Shown here: positions 7,911 to 15,754 of the stretch, one piece after another
How the letters are laid out: each line of letters opens with the position of its first letter
Position numbering within the stretch: the stretch's first letter is position 1
Assembly: GCF_029051725.1 (NCBI RefSeq)
Contig: NZ_JAACFU010000006.1
Span: 248,001-312,000, forward strand
Direction: 5' to 3'
Source of the DNA: Bradyrhizobium sp. CSS354
GTDB lineage: Bacteria; Pseudomonadota; Alphaproteobacteria; Rhizobiales; Xanthobacteraceae
Length of the DNA stretch: 64,000 nucleotides
Notes under the pieces: model-generated
Seen by the model: only the letters and a program-made list of their open reading frames with translations
What the model was told of the DNA's origin: nothing
Databases searched by the model: none
Program-made: the position numbers and the translations under genes

Positions 7911-9674
7911 ATGGATCATCTTTCTGGATACGCGCACCGGCCGTTTGCCTTTGTTTTGCGCTATCTTCGGCGTCGCCTTGCGTCGCATCTCGTGATCCTG
8001 ACCGCTGTGGTGGCGGCAGTTGCCTGCTCCGTAGGCACGCAGTATGGCGTCAAGTCCCTCGTCGACAGCTTGTCTGCCGGCGCTTCGCATGGTGGGAACG
8101 TATGGCTGGCATTCATTTTCCTCATGACGCTGATCGCCGCCGACAATTTCCTTTGGCGGATCGCGAGCTGGACGGCCAGCTTCACCTTCGTCCGTGTCAC
8201 GGGTGATTTACGCCGTGACATATTTCGTCATCTGACCGGCCACGCGCCGAGCTACTTCTCCGATCGCATGCCCGGCATGCTGACGAGCCGCATCACGGCG
8301 ACGTCGAATGCGGTGTTCACGGTCGAAAACATGTTTGTGTGGAATGTGTTGCCGCCGTGCATCGCAACCGTTGCGGCAATCGCGCTGATTGGAACCGTCA
8401 GCCCTTACATGGCACTCGGCCTCATGGTGATTGCCGGCGGTATGGTGCTTGCGATGTTCCGCCTCGCCGCCGCGGGAAAGCCGCTGCATGACGACTTCGC
8501 CGACAAGGCCGCCGTCGTCGACGGCGAGATGATCGACGTCATCAGCAACATGCCGCTGGTGCGCGCCTTCTGCGGCATCGGGCACGAGCATGAGCGGTTC
8601 GACGCGACCGTGAACCGGGAGCTCACCGCGCGCGGCCGCAGCCTGCGCTATCTGGAGAAGCTGCGGCTTATTCATGCCGGCGTCACTGTCGTGCTCACGA
8701 TCGCCCTGATGGCCTGGGCGATCATGCTCTGGCAGGATGGCAGGGCGACCACGGGTGACGTCGTGCTGGTCTGCACCCTCGGTCTCTCCATTCTGAACGC
8801 GACGCGCGATCTCGCGGTGGCGCTGGTCGACGTCACCCAGCACGTTGCGCGGCTGACCGAGGCGATCGCCACGCTGCTGGTGCCGCATGAATTGCGCGAC
8901 CACCCCGAGGCCGAGCCACTGGTGAAGAGCGGCGCCGCGATCGCGTTCAACAATGTCACTTTCGGCTATCCCGGGGCTGCGAAGATCTTCGAGCGCTTCA
9001 GCCTGCGCCTGCAACCCGGCCAGCGAGTCGGCTTGGTCGGCCAGTCCGGCGGCGGCAAGTCGACGCTGTTCACGCTGCTGCAGCGCTTCTACGATACCGA
9101 CGAGGGCAGCATCACCATCGACGGTCAGGACATTTCCAAGGTGACGCAGCTGAGCCTGCGCGAGGCGATCTCTGTCGTGCCGCAGGACATCTCGCTGTTC
9201 CACCGCTCGATTCGCGAAAACATCCGCTATGGTCGCCCGAACGCGACCGACGACGAGGTGCTGCGTGCGGCGATTGCGGCGCGCTGCGATTTCGTCGAAA
9301 GCCTGCCTGGTGGTCTCGACACCATGGTCGGCGACCGCGGCGTCAAGATGTCCGGCGGTCAGCGCCAGCGCATCGCGATCGCGCGCGCCTTCCTGAAGGA
9401 CGCGCCGATCCTGCTGCTGGACGAGGCGACCGCCGCGCTCGACAGCGAATCCGAAGAGGCGATCCGCGAGGCGTTGTCGCGGCTGATGCGCGGCCGCACG
9501 GTCATCGCGATCGCCCATCGTCTCGCGACCCTGCGCAATTTCGATCGCGTGGTCGTGTTGAGGGGTGGTAAGATCATCGAGGACGGGTCGCCCGAGCGTC
9601 TGATGCAGGGCCACGGGCCCTATCGTGAGCTGGTCACGCAGGAAATGAGCCGGCTCGCCCAAGCCGCCGCGTAA
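7911..9674 (+). CDS. ABC exporter, fused permease and ATPase
   Basis: This 587-residue half-transporter has six predicted membrane helices (about residues 15-310) followed by a nucleotide-binding domain. The Walker A is GQSGGGKST, the signature is MSGGQRQRIA, and the Walker B is ILLLDEATAALD with a following His-loop AHRLAT. It resembles MsbA/lipid- or peptide-exporter families and should work as a homodimer. The start at 7911 is chosen because the permease begins there. A longer reading upstream runs through the divergent promoter region and into the glycosyltransferase gene. Its neighbours suggest export of a glycan or glycolipid, but the cargo is not known. Confidence 0.88.
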   Translation: MDHLSGYAHRPFAFVLRYLRRRLASHLVILTAVVAAVACSVGTQYGVKSLVDSLSAGASHGGNVWLAFIFLMTLIAADNFLWRIASWTASFTFVRVTGDLRRDIFRHLTGHAPSYFSDRMPGMLTSRITATSNAVFTVENMFVWNVLPPCIATVAAIALIGTVSPYMALGLMVIAGGMVLAMFRLAAAGKPLHDDFADKAAVVDGEMIDVISNMPLVRAFCGIGHEHERFDATVNRELTARGRSLRYLEKLRLIHAGVTVVLTIALMAWAIMLWQDGRATTGDVVLVCTLGLSILNATRDLAVALVDVTQHVARLTEAIATLLVPHELRDHPEAEPLVKSGAAIAFNNVTFGYPGAAKIFERFSLRLQPGQRVGLVGQSGGGKSTLFTLLQRFYDTDEGSITIDGQDISKVTQLSLREAISVVPQDISLFHRSIRENIRYGRPNATDDEVLRAAIAARCDFVESLPGGLDTMVGDRGVKMSGGQRQRIAIARAFLKDAPILLLDEATAALDSESEEAIREALSRLMRGRTVIAIAHRLATLRNFDRVVVLRGGKIIEDGSPERLMQGHGPYRELVTQEMSRLAQAAA

Positions 9675-9730
9675 ACCAACAGTCGCGTTCGAGTCGGTTG
9701 CGTGTCGAAACAAGCGCAGGGGAGCTGCTG

Positions 9731-11935
9731 ATGTCGGCTGAAGCCGTTACCCAATTCGTCTCCGTGACGCGGACCGTGGACCAGGTCGCGGAACAGCCTT
9801 TCTATATTCCGATGACGGGACCGTCGGCGCGGCCGCGGCGTTCGCTCAAGCACGACGACACCTTTATCGTGCTCGACAGCCATGGCGACATCGGCGCGTC
9901 GGCCGGCGGGCCCGATGGCCTGTTCCATCACGACACGCGCTATCTTGCCAGGCTCGAGCTCGTGCTCGACGATCTCCAGCCGCTGCTGCTGGGCTCGAAC
10001 CTGCGCGACGACAATTCGGCCCTGACCGTCGATCTCACCAATCCGGACATCTACCGGCAGGGCAGCCTCGTGCTGCAAAAGGACCTGCTGCACATCGTGC
10101 GCACGATCTTCCTGTGGCGCGGCACCGCCTATCAGCGCATCGGCGTGCAAAACCACGGCGACCGCCCGGCCAGCTTCGCGCTGACACTGCTGTTCGACAA
10201 CGACTTCGCCGATCTGTTCGAAGTCCGCGGCGAGCGGCGCCCGCGCCGCGGAATCGGCTCGAGCCGGCTGTTGGGACCGACCGACGTGCTGTTCGACTAC
10301 CGCGGTCTCGATGACGCCGAGCGCTCCACCAGCCTGCATTTCGATCCGCGCCCGACGAAGTTGTCGGTGAATGCCGCGACCTGGCAGCTCGAACTCGACC
10401 CGCATGAGTCGAAATCCCTGTTCGTGGCCGTGTCCTGCAATCGGCCGATCGCGGAGAAGCCGGCGCGCTTTTTCAGAAGCCTGCTCGCCCACCGCCGCGA
10501 GATGCGCCGATCGACGATGGGGGCCGCCAGCATCGAGACCTCCAACAACATCTTCAACGAGGTGCTGTGCCAGGCCATGGCCGACCTCAACATGCTGATG
10601 ACGGAGACGCCGCAGGGCCGCTATCCCTATGCGGGGATTCCCTGGTACTCGACGACGTTCGGCCGCGACGGGCTGATCACCGCGCTGCAGATGCTGTGGG
10701 TCGATCCGCGGATCGCCAAGGGCGTGCTGCGGCGGCTCGCCCATTTCCAGGCCAAAGCGGTCGATCCGCTCGCCGATGCCGCGCCCGGCAAGATTCTGCA
10801 TGAGATGCGCGGCGGCGAGATGGCGGCGCTGCGCGAGGTCCCGTTCGCGCAATATTACGGCAGCGTCGATTCCACGGCCTTGTTCGTCCTGCTGGCAGGA
10901 AGCTATTTCGAGCGCACCGGCGACGAGAAGACCTTGACAGAGCTGTGGCCGGCCATCGAAGCGGGGTTGGCCTGGATCGACGGCCCCGGTGATCCCGACA
11001 AGGACGGCTTCGTCGAATATCAGCGCGCCACGGAAAAGGGCCTCGCCAACCAGGGCTGGAAGGATTCCTACGACGCGATCTTCCATGCCGATGGCCAGCT
11101 TGCGGAAGGCAATCTCGCGCTCGCCGAGGTGCAAGGTTACGTCTTTGCCGCCAAGCGGCTCGCCGCGCGTTGCGCGCTTCGGCTCGGCAAGCCTGATCTC
11201 GCCAGGAAGCTCGAGGCCGAGGCCAAGACGCTGGCCGAGCGTTTCGAGGCCGCGTTCTGGTGCGAGGAGCTCGGCACCTATGCGCTTGCGCTCGACGGCA
11301 AGAAGCGGCCGTGCAAGGTGCGGACCTCGAACGCCGGCCAGATCCTGTTCAGCGGCATGATCCGCGAGGATCGCGCGCGGCTCGTCGCCGCCGATTTGAT
11401 GCGGCCGCATTTCTTTTCGGGGTGGGGCATCCGCACCGTCGCTGTCGGCGAGGTGCGATACAACCCGATGTCCTATCATGACGGGTCGATCTGGCCGCAC
11501 GACAATGCGCTGATCGCGCTCGGGCTCGCGCGCTACGGGCTCAAGCATTCGGTCGCGCATGTCTTCAAGGGACTGTTCGACGCCGCGACCTACATGGACC
11601 TGCGCCGGTTGCCCGAATTGTTCTGCGGTTTCCGGCGCGAGAAGCGGCGCGGACCGACGCTCTATCCGGTCGCCTGCGCGCCGCAGGCCTGGGCCAGCGC
11701 CACGGCGTTCACGCTGCTGGAGGCGGCGCTGGGCATTGAGTTCGACGTGGCGCGCGGTGAGATCCGGCTGCGCAATCCGCATCTGCCGGCGTTTCTGCAC
11801 GAGGTGATCTTGCGCGATCTGCGTCTGGGCGAGTCCAGCGTGGACCTGCGCGTCAGCCGCCATGGCGACGACGTGGCGCTGGAGGTGCTGCGCACGCGTG
11901 GCCAGATTCAAGTCTCGATCGTGCTGGCGCGCTAG
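9731..11935 (+). CDS. Amylo-alpha-1,6-glucosidase-like (glycogen debranching) protein
   Basis: This 734-residue protein has an N-terminal glycogen-debranching N-terminal-type domain (about residues 25-230, with the HDTRYLARLEL segment) and a C-terminal (alpha/alpha)6 barrel of the GDE_C type. The barrel shows GIPWYSTTFGRDGLITALQ, WKDSYDAIFHADG, SGWGIRT and YHDGSIWPHDNALIA, which include the acidic catalytic residues of the clan. The ATG at 9731 follows a GGGGAG ribosome site. An in-frame ATG at 9698 is less well placed. It probably trims alpha-glucan branches or a related oligosaccharide. It lies 56 bases after the ABC exporter, so co-transcription is plausible. Confidence 0.85.
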   Translation: MSAEAVTQFVSVTRTVDQVAEQPFYIPMTGPSARPRRSLKHDDTFIVLDSHGDIGASAGGPDGLFHHDTRYLARLELVLDDLQPLLLGSNLRDDNSALTVDLTNPDIYRQGSLVLQKDLLHIVRTIFLWRGTAYQRIGVQNHGDRPASFALTLLFDNDFADLFEVRGERRPRRGIGSSRLLGPTDVLFDYRGLDDAERSTSLHFDPRPTKLSVNAATWQLELDPHESKSLFVAVSCNRPIAEKPARFFRSLLAHRREMRRSTMGAASIETSNNIFNEVLCQAMADLNMLMTETPQGRYPYAGIPWYSTTFGRDGLITALQMLWVDPRIAKGVLRRLAHFQAKAVDPLADAAPGKILHEMRGGEMAALREVPFAQYYGSVDSTALFVLLAGSYFERTGDEKTLTELWPAIEAGLAWIDGPGDPDKDGFVEYQRATEKGLANQGWKDSYDAIFHADGQLAEGNLALAEVQGYVFAAKRLAARCALRLGKPDLARKLEAEAKTLAERFEAAFWCEELGTYALALDGKKRPCKVRTSNAGQILFSGMIREDRARLVAADLMRPHFFSGWGIRTVAVGEVRYNPMSYHDGSIWPHDNALIALGLARYGLKHSVAHVFKGLFDAATYMDLRRLPELFCGFRREKRRGPTLYPVACAPQAWASATAFTLLEAALGIEFDVARGEIRLRNPHLPAFLHEVILRDLRLGESSVDLRVSRHGDDVALEVLRTRGQIQVSIVLAR

Positions 11936-11957
11936 CGGCGCGCCAGGAGGAGGGTGC

Positions 11958-12479
11958 ATGCGTACCGCCGGATGGTTGGCCCTGGGCGTCGTTATGGTCG
12001 TCGGGATGACGCTCGCCGTGTCACGCGCCGCGGAGCAGGCGCCCGCACCCGCGACTGAAGCGAATGCACCGCCGACGGTGCAGCCGCCGGCGTCATCCGT
12101 CCCCGTCACGCCAAAGAATGCCGCGCCACCGCCGTCGGTCACGATCATCGGCGCGAGCGACGCGCACGGTGTGCTTGGACGTGACGTGCTCAGCGCGGCG
12201 AACGAGGACATGGGCCGCATCGTCGACGTCATCGTCGATCGGAGTGGGCACGTGCGCGCTGCCGTGATCGATTTCGGCGGCTTCCTCGGCGTCGGCAGCC
12301 GCAAGATCGTGGTGGACTGGAACGCGATGCGGTTCGGCAAGATCGTCAACAAGAAGGACAGCATCACGCTGGAATTGACCAAGGCACAGGTCGCAGCCGC
12401 GCCGGAATACAAGGAGGACACGCCGATGGTGGTGCTCGGCGCGTCCGGCAGCCTGCAGCCACTGCAAGCTGTTCAGTGA
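11958..12479 (+). CDS. Exported PRC-barrel domain protein
   Basis: The 173-residue protein starts with a signal peptide or membrane anchor (MRTAGWLALGVVMVVGMTLAVSRAAEQ), then a low-complexity Pro/Ala linker. A PRC-barrel follows (about residues 70-150) with the pattern LGRDVLSAANEDMGRIVDVIVDRSGHVRAAVIDFGGFLGVGSRKIVVDW split over adjacent strands. Such proteins are common in rhizobia and their function is unclear. A GGAGGAG ribosome site precedes the ATG at 11958. It is close to the debranching-enzyme gene upstream and its stop overlaps the possible start of the MFS gene. Confidence 0.8.
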   Translation: MRTAGWLALGVVMVVGMTLAVSRAAEQAPAPATEANAPPTVQPPASSVPVTPKNAAPPPSVTIIGASDAHGVLGRDVLSAANEDMGRIVDVIVDRSGHVRAAVIDFGGFLGVGSRKIVVDWNAMRFGKIVNKKDSITLELTKAQVAAAPEYKEDTPMVVLGASGSLQPLQAVQ

Positions 12480-13816
12480 GGCGCGGGGAGGAATGGCCGC
12501 CGGTGCTGTTGTCGAGAAAGCCGAATCATGCGGATCGCGAGGGCCGCGTTGAGCAGGACAAATTCTCGGTGCCGTCGCCTGCCGGCATCCCGGCGCCGTC
12601 GCGCCAGAGCCTGCGCGGCCTCGACTGGTTCATCTTCTTCCTCGCCGACGTGCAGACCGGATTCGGGCCGTTCATCGCAGTTTATCTGACGACCCAGAAA
12701 TGGACCCAGGTCGAGATCGGCCTCGTGCTGTCGATCGGCGGCATCGTTGCCCTGATCGGCCAGATGCCGGGCGGCGCCATCATCGATGCCGCGAAATCCG
12801 AGCGGCTGGTCGCAGGCCTCGCGATCGCCACCATCGGCTGCTGCGCGCTTGCCTATGCGGCAATGCCGATCTTCCCCGTGGTGGTGGCTGCGGCCACCTT
12901 GCACGCGGCAGCAAGCTGCGTGCTCGGACCGGCGATCGCGGCGATCAGCCTCGGTCTGGTCGGCCCGCTCGCGATAGGCGAGCGTCTCGGCCGGAACGCG
13001 CGCTTCGCTTCGCTTGGCAACGGCGTTGCGGCTGCGGTGATGGGAACGGCCGGCTATCTGCTGTCGAGCCGCTCGGTATTCCTGGTCACCTTTCTGCTCG
13101 CGATTCCGACTTTGATCGCACTCTCTCGCATCCGGGAGCATGAGGTCGACATCGCCCGCTGTCACGGCGAGATGCCGCGCGAGGCGAAGGAACGCGGCGA
13201 CACCAATATCTGGCATCTGATCCGGCAGCGGCCGCTCATTGTCTTTGCGCTCAGCGTGCTCTTGTTGCAGCTCGCGAACGCCTCGATGATGCCGCTGATG
13301 GCAAGCGCGGTGACGGCGCGATCGAGCGAGTGGGCGACGGTGCTCGTCGCTTTTTGCATCGTCGTGCCGCAGGCGATCGTGGCGCTGCTGTCGCCGAGCG
13401 TCGGGCGCAAGGCGCAAGCGTGGGGCCGCAGGCCGCTGCTGCTGATCGGATTCGCGGCGCTGACGATTCGCGGTCTGCTGTTCGCGACCGTGCGCGATCC
13501 GTATCTGCTGGTGCTGGTGCAGGTGTTCGACGGTCTCACCGCGGCGGTGTTCGCGGTGATGATCCCGCTGATCGTGGCCGACGTCGCCTTCGGCAGCGGC
13601 CATTTCAACCTCGCGCAGGGCATCGTCGGCACGGCGATGGGCATCGGCGCGTCGCTGAGCACCGCGCTTGGCGGCTATGTCAGCGACAAGTTCGGCAATG
13701 CCACGGCGTTCATGGGGCTATCTGGCGTCGCCGCGACGGGACTTCTGCTTATTCTGCTTGTGATGCCGGAGACGCGGCGCAAGGGCATGATCGCAGCAAA
13801 AGAAATGGCCGGCTAA
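12476..13816 (+). CDS. MFS transporter
   Basis: The protein of up to 446 residues has about 11-12 hydrophobic helices and MFS-like features (FIFFLADVQTGFGPFIAVYL in helix 1, LIGQMPGGAIID in the helix 2-3 loop). The substrate is unknown. The GTG at 12476 overlaps the preceding stop by four bases but has no ribosome site. A GTG at 12503, 11 bases after GGGGAGGA, is equally possible and would remove nine residues. The stop codon is inside a strong hairpin that probably ends transcription. Confidence 0.82.
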   Translation: MRRGEEWPPVLLSRKPNHADREGRVEQDKFSVPSPAGIPAPSRQSLRGLDWFIFFLADVQTGFGPFIAVYLTTQKWTQVEIGLVLSIGGIVALIGQMPGGAIIDAAKSERLVAGLAIATIGCCALAYAAMPIFPVVVAAATLHAAASCVLGPAIAAISLGLVGPLAIGERLGRNARFASLGNGVAAAVMGTAGYLLSSRSVFLVTFLLAIPTLIALSRIREHEVDIARCHGEMPREAKERGDTNIWHLIRQRPLIVFALSVLLLQLANASMMPLMASAVTARSSEWATVLVAFCIVVPQAIVALLSPSVGRKAQAWGRRPLLLIGFAALTIRGLLFATVRDPYLLVLVQVFDGLTAAVFAVMIPLIVADVAFGSGHFNLAQGIVGTAMGIGASLSTALGGYVSDKFGNATAFMGLSGVAATGLLLILLVMPETRRKGMIAAKEMAG

Positions 13817-13829
13817 TTCAGCCGGCCAT
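13805..13829. terminator. Bidirectional terminator-like hairpin overlapping the MFS stop codon
   Basis: Perfect 10-bp arms ATGGCCGGCT (13805-13814) and AGCCGGCCAT (13820-13829) enclose AATTC. It lies between the rightward MFS gene and the leftward fixK2 gene and could serve both. There is no U-run. Confidence 0.6.
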
Positions 13830-13850
13830 GAGCGGGTGGAAGAGGGGAGA

Positions 13851-14549
13851 TCAGGCGTCGAGATTGTGCAGGCGTGCCCGGTTGCGCAGCACGATCTGGC
13901 GGGCGCCCGAGAAGCCGAGAATGCCCTGGGCATGAAGCTGCGACAGCGCGCGCGAGACGGTCTCGAGCGTGAGACCGAGATAGTCGCCGATGTCGCGGCG
14001 GCACATCGGCAGCGCCATCATGCCGGCAACCGCGAGGCGGCGGTCCATTTCGAGCAGGAAGGTTGCGACGCGCTCCATCGCGGTCTTGCGGCCCAGCAGC
14101 AGCATGTGGTCTTCGGCGTGGCGAAGCTCGCCAGCGGTCATGGCCCAGAGCTTGCGGGCGACCTGGACGTCGGTGGCTGCGGCCTTCTCGAGGCTCGCGC
14201 GCTTCACGAGGCGCACCGTGGTGTCGATGATAGCTTCAGCAGCAAGGCGGTGGGTGGTGCCGGATTCGAGGCCGAATACGTCGCCGGGAAGGTGGAAGGA
14301 GCCGATCTGGCGGCGGCCGTCGGAGAGAAGCTTGTAGCTGCGCACCGCGCCGGTGACGACCTGATAGACATACTCGGCCGGCTCGTCCTCACCATAGATC
14401 TCCTCTTCCTTGCGGTAGGAGAACTCAGTGGCAACGAGGCCGACATGGCCGGCAATCGCGCCGAACTGGTCTGAGACGGGATGGGCGGGTGCGATCTTGC
14501 CACCGATCTGGGTGGTAATCGCCGGGGTGTTGAAGGTCTGGGTCAGCAT
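13851..14549 (-). CDS. fixK2: FixK2, Crp/Fnr-type regulator of microaerobic genes
   Basis: This cytoplasmic transcription factor has a cyclic-nucleotide-like beta-roll (about residues 35-130), a dimerisation helix and a C-terminal helix-turn-helix (CRRDIGDYLGLTLETVSRALSQLH). It lacks the N-terminal cysteines of Fnr, as expected for FixK. The ATG at 14549 has GGAG nine bases upstream and gives 232 residues, with the redox-sensitive cysteine of the DNA-binding domain at position 183 as published for B. japonicum FixK2. The ATG at 14558 has no spacer to the same GGAG. In the known cascade FixLJ activates fixK2, and FixK2 activates fixNOQP, fixGHIS and many anaerobic genes. Confidence 0.95.
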   Translation of the reverse strand: MLTQTFNTPAITTQIGGKIAPAHPVSDQFGAIAGHVGLVATEFSYRKEEEIYGEDEPAEYVYQVVTGAVRSYKLLSDGRRQIGSFHLPGDVFGLESGTTHRLAAEAIIDTTVRLVKRASLEKAAATDVQVARKLWAMTAGELRHAEDHMLLLGRKTAMERVATFLLEMDRRLAVAGMMALPMCRRDIGDYLGLTLETVSRALSQLHAQGILGFSGARQIVLRNRARLHNLDA

Positions 14550-14631
14550 CTGCGCCATCTCCGTTGTGATGACGCTTTGGTACGCGGTATCGGGTGCCTC
14601 GAAAATTTCGCGAGATATCTTAAGGAGGTTG

Positions 14632-14650
14632 CCTTACGTAGAATCCCGTA
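14632..14650 (-). promoter_or_regulatory. Putative FixJ binding region upstream of fixK2
   Basis: The reverse strand between the response-regulator gene and fixK2 contains TACGGGATTCTACGTAAGG, including TACGTA at 14635-14640. It resembles the TACGTA-containing FixJ sites upstream of rhizobial fixK genes and lies about 85-100 bases before the fixK2 start. The match is by eye to a loose consensus. Confidence 0.35.
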
Positions 14651-14652
14651 GG

Positions 14653-15039
14653 TCAGCTATGGACCCGGTTCTGGATGGCGTGGCGAATGCGCTTGACCAG
14701 GTTTTCGTCCAGAAGCGGCTTCAGAATCACTTCATTTACGCCTGCGGCCGCCGCCCGGGCCGAGATATTCGGGTCGGGATAGCCGGTGATCAGGATCACC
14801 GGGGTATCGCCCTCGGACTGGCGCAGTCGCCCGGCCAGCTCGATGCCGTTGATGTCGGGCATTTTGTAGTCGATCACGTAACAGTCTGCACCGGACGGGC
14901 TCGCCGCATTGAGCAGCGCCGTGGCGTTCCTGAAGGTCCGCACGGCAAAACCGTCGGTTTCCAGCAAAAACCTCAGCGAGCCGAGCACAGCGGCATCGTC
15001 GTCGACCACATAGATGCTTGGCTTTGCGGGTGACGACAT
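14653..15039 (-). CDS. Single-domain response regulator (bll2758-type, FixK2-linked)
   Basis: This 128-residue protein is a lone CheY-like receiver domain. The acid pocket is VVDDDAAV, the phospho-acceptor is Asp57 in CYVIDYKMPDINGIEL, and the conserved lysine is in ILKPLL. It has no output domain. The gene sits between fixK2 and fixJ, exactly where B. japonicum has bll2758, a FixK2-dependent receiver reported to take part in feedback on the cascade. The ATG at 15039 is preferred over 15075, because the FixK2 box centred at 15115.5 predicts transcription starting near 15075, leaving no leader for the longer form. Its ribosome site is weak. Confidence 0.85.
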   Translation of the reverse strand: MSSPAKPSIYVVDDDAAVLGSLRFLLETDGFAVRTFRNATALLNAASPSGADCYVIDYKMPDINGIELAGRLRQSEGDTPVILITGYPDPNISARAAAAGVNEVILKPLLDENLVKRIRHAIQNRVHS

Positions 15040-15108
15040 CGGGAGCCGCTCAGGATGGGAGCTGATCGCAATCATTCCGATCTGGTAGCACAGGGCGAGC
15101 GACCGGTT

Positions 15109-15122
15109 TTGACTTGCCTCAA
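15109..15122 (-). promoter_or_regulatory. FixK2 box upstream of the response regulator
   Basis: The reverse strand reads TTGAGGCAAGTCAA, which fits TTG(A/C)-N6-(T/G)CAA with both half-sites intact. It lies between the fixJ stop and the response-regulator start. A class II position (-40.5) would put transcription initiation near 15075. Confidence 0.7.
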
Positions 15123-15133
15123 TCCTGGTGACT

Positions 15134-15751
15134 TCAATCGTTGAGCATTCCGGCCCGCATGGCCAGCCGCACCAGTTCCGACAGGCTGTTGGCCTGCATC
15201 TTGGTCATCACATTGGCCCGGTAGACCTCGATGGTGCGCGGGCTGATGTCGTACTCGCGGGCGATCAGCTTGTTGGATAGGCCCGCGATCAGCCCTTCCA
15301 TGACCTGGCGTTCCCTGGGGCTCAGGGAAGCGACGCGAGCGGCGACGTCCTGGGCCATGGCCTCGTTCCTGGCCGCCGGCTCGCCCTCGCGGATCGCGGA
15401 TTCGATCATGGCGATGAGGCGGTCATCTTCGAACGGCTTTTCCAGGAAATCCATGGCACCGAGTTTCATCGCCTCGACCGCGAGCGGCACGTCGCCATGG
15501 CCGGTCATGATCAGGATTGGAAACCGGCTGCGCTGCGCCTTCAGGCGCTTGAGAAGCTCGATCCCATCGATGCCGGGCATCCGCACATCGGAGACGACGC
15601 AGCCGAAGGCGAGGCCGGGCAGGGCGTCGAGAAAACTCTGCGCGTTGTCGAACAGTGTGACGCCGAAGCCGGCTGAATCCAGCAGGAAATTCAGCGAATC
15701 CCGCATCGCCTCGTCGTCGTCAATGACGTAGATGATTCCCTTGGTCGTCAT
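15134..15751 (-). CDS. fixJ: FixJ, response regulator of the oxygen-sensing two-component system
   Basis: The 205-residue protein has a receiver domain (residues 1-120) with acid pocket DDDE, phospho-acceptor Asp55 in VVSDVRMPG and lysine in FLEKPF, and a LuxR/NarL-type helix-turn-helix (about 140-205: SPRERQVMEGLIAGLSNKLIA, then SPRTIEVYRANVMTKM). Phosphorylated FixJ dimerises and activates fixK2. The gene starts three bases after the fixL stop, so the two are co-transcribed and probably translationally coupled. Confidence 0.96.
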   Translation of the reverse strand: MTTKGIIYVIDDDEAMRDSLNFLLDSAGFGVTLFDNAQSFLDALPGLAFGCVVSDVRMPGIDGIELLKRLKAQRSRFPILIMTGHGDVPLAVEAMKLGAMDFLEKPFEDDRLIAMIESAIREGEPAARNEAMAQDVAARVASLSPRERQVMEGLIAGLSNKLIAREYDISPRTIEVYRANVMTKMQANSLSELVRLAMRAGMLND

Positions 15752-15754
15752 GGA

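Noticed and set aside
9620..12421. Open frame of 933 codons on the reverse strand opposite the debranching enzyme and PRC gene
   Set aside because: It shows low-complexity Arg/Ala/Gln-rich translation without motifs and spans two forward genes and their gap. It is a composition artefact of high GC at third positions.
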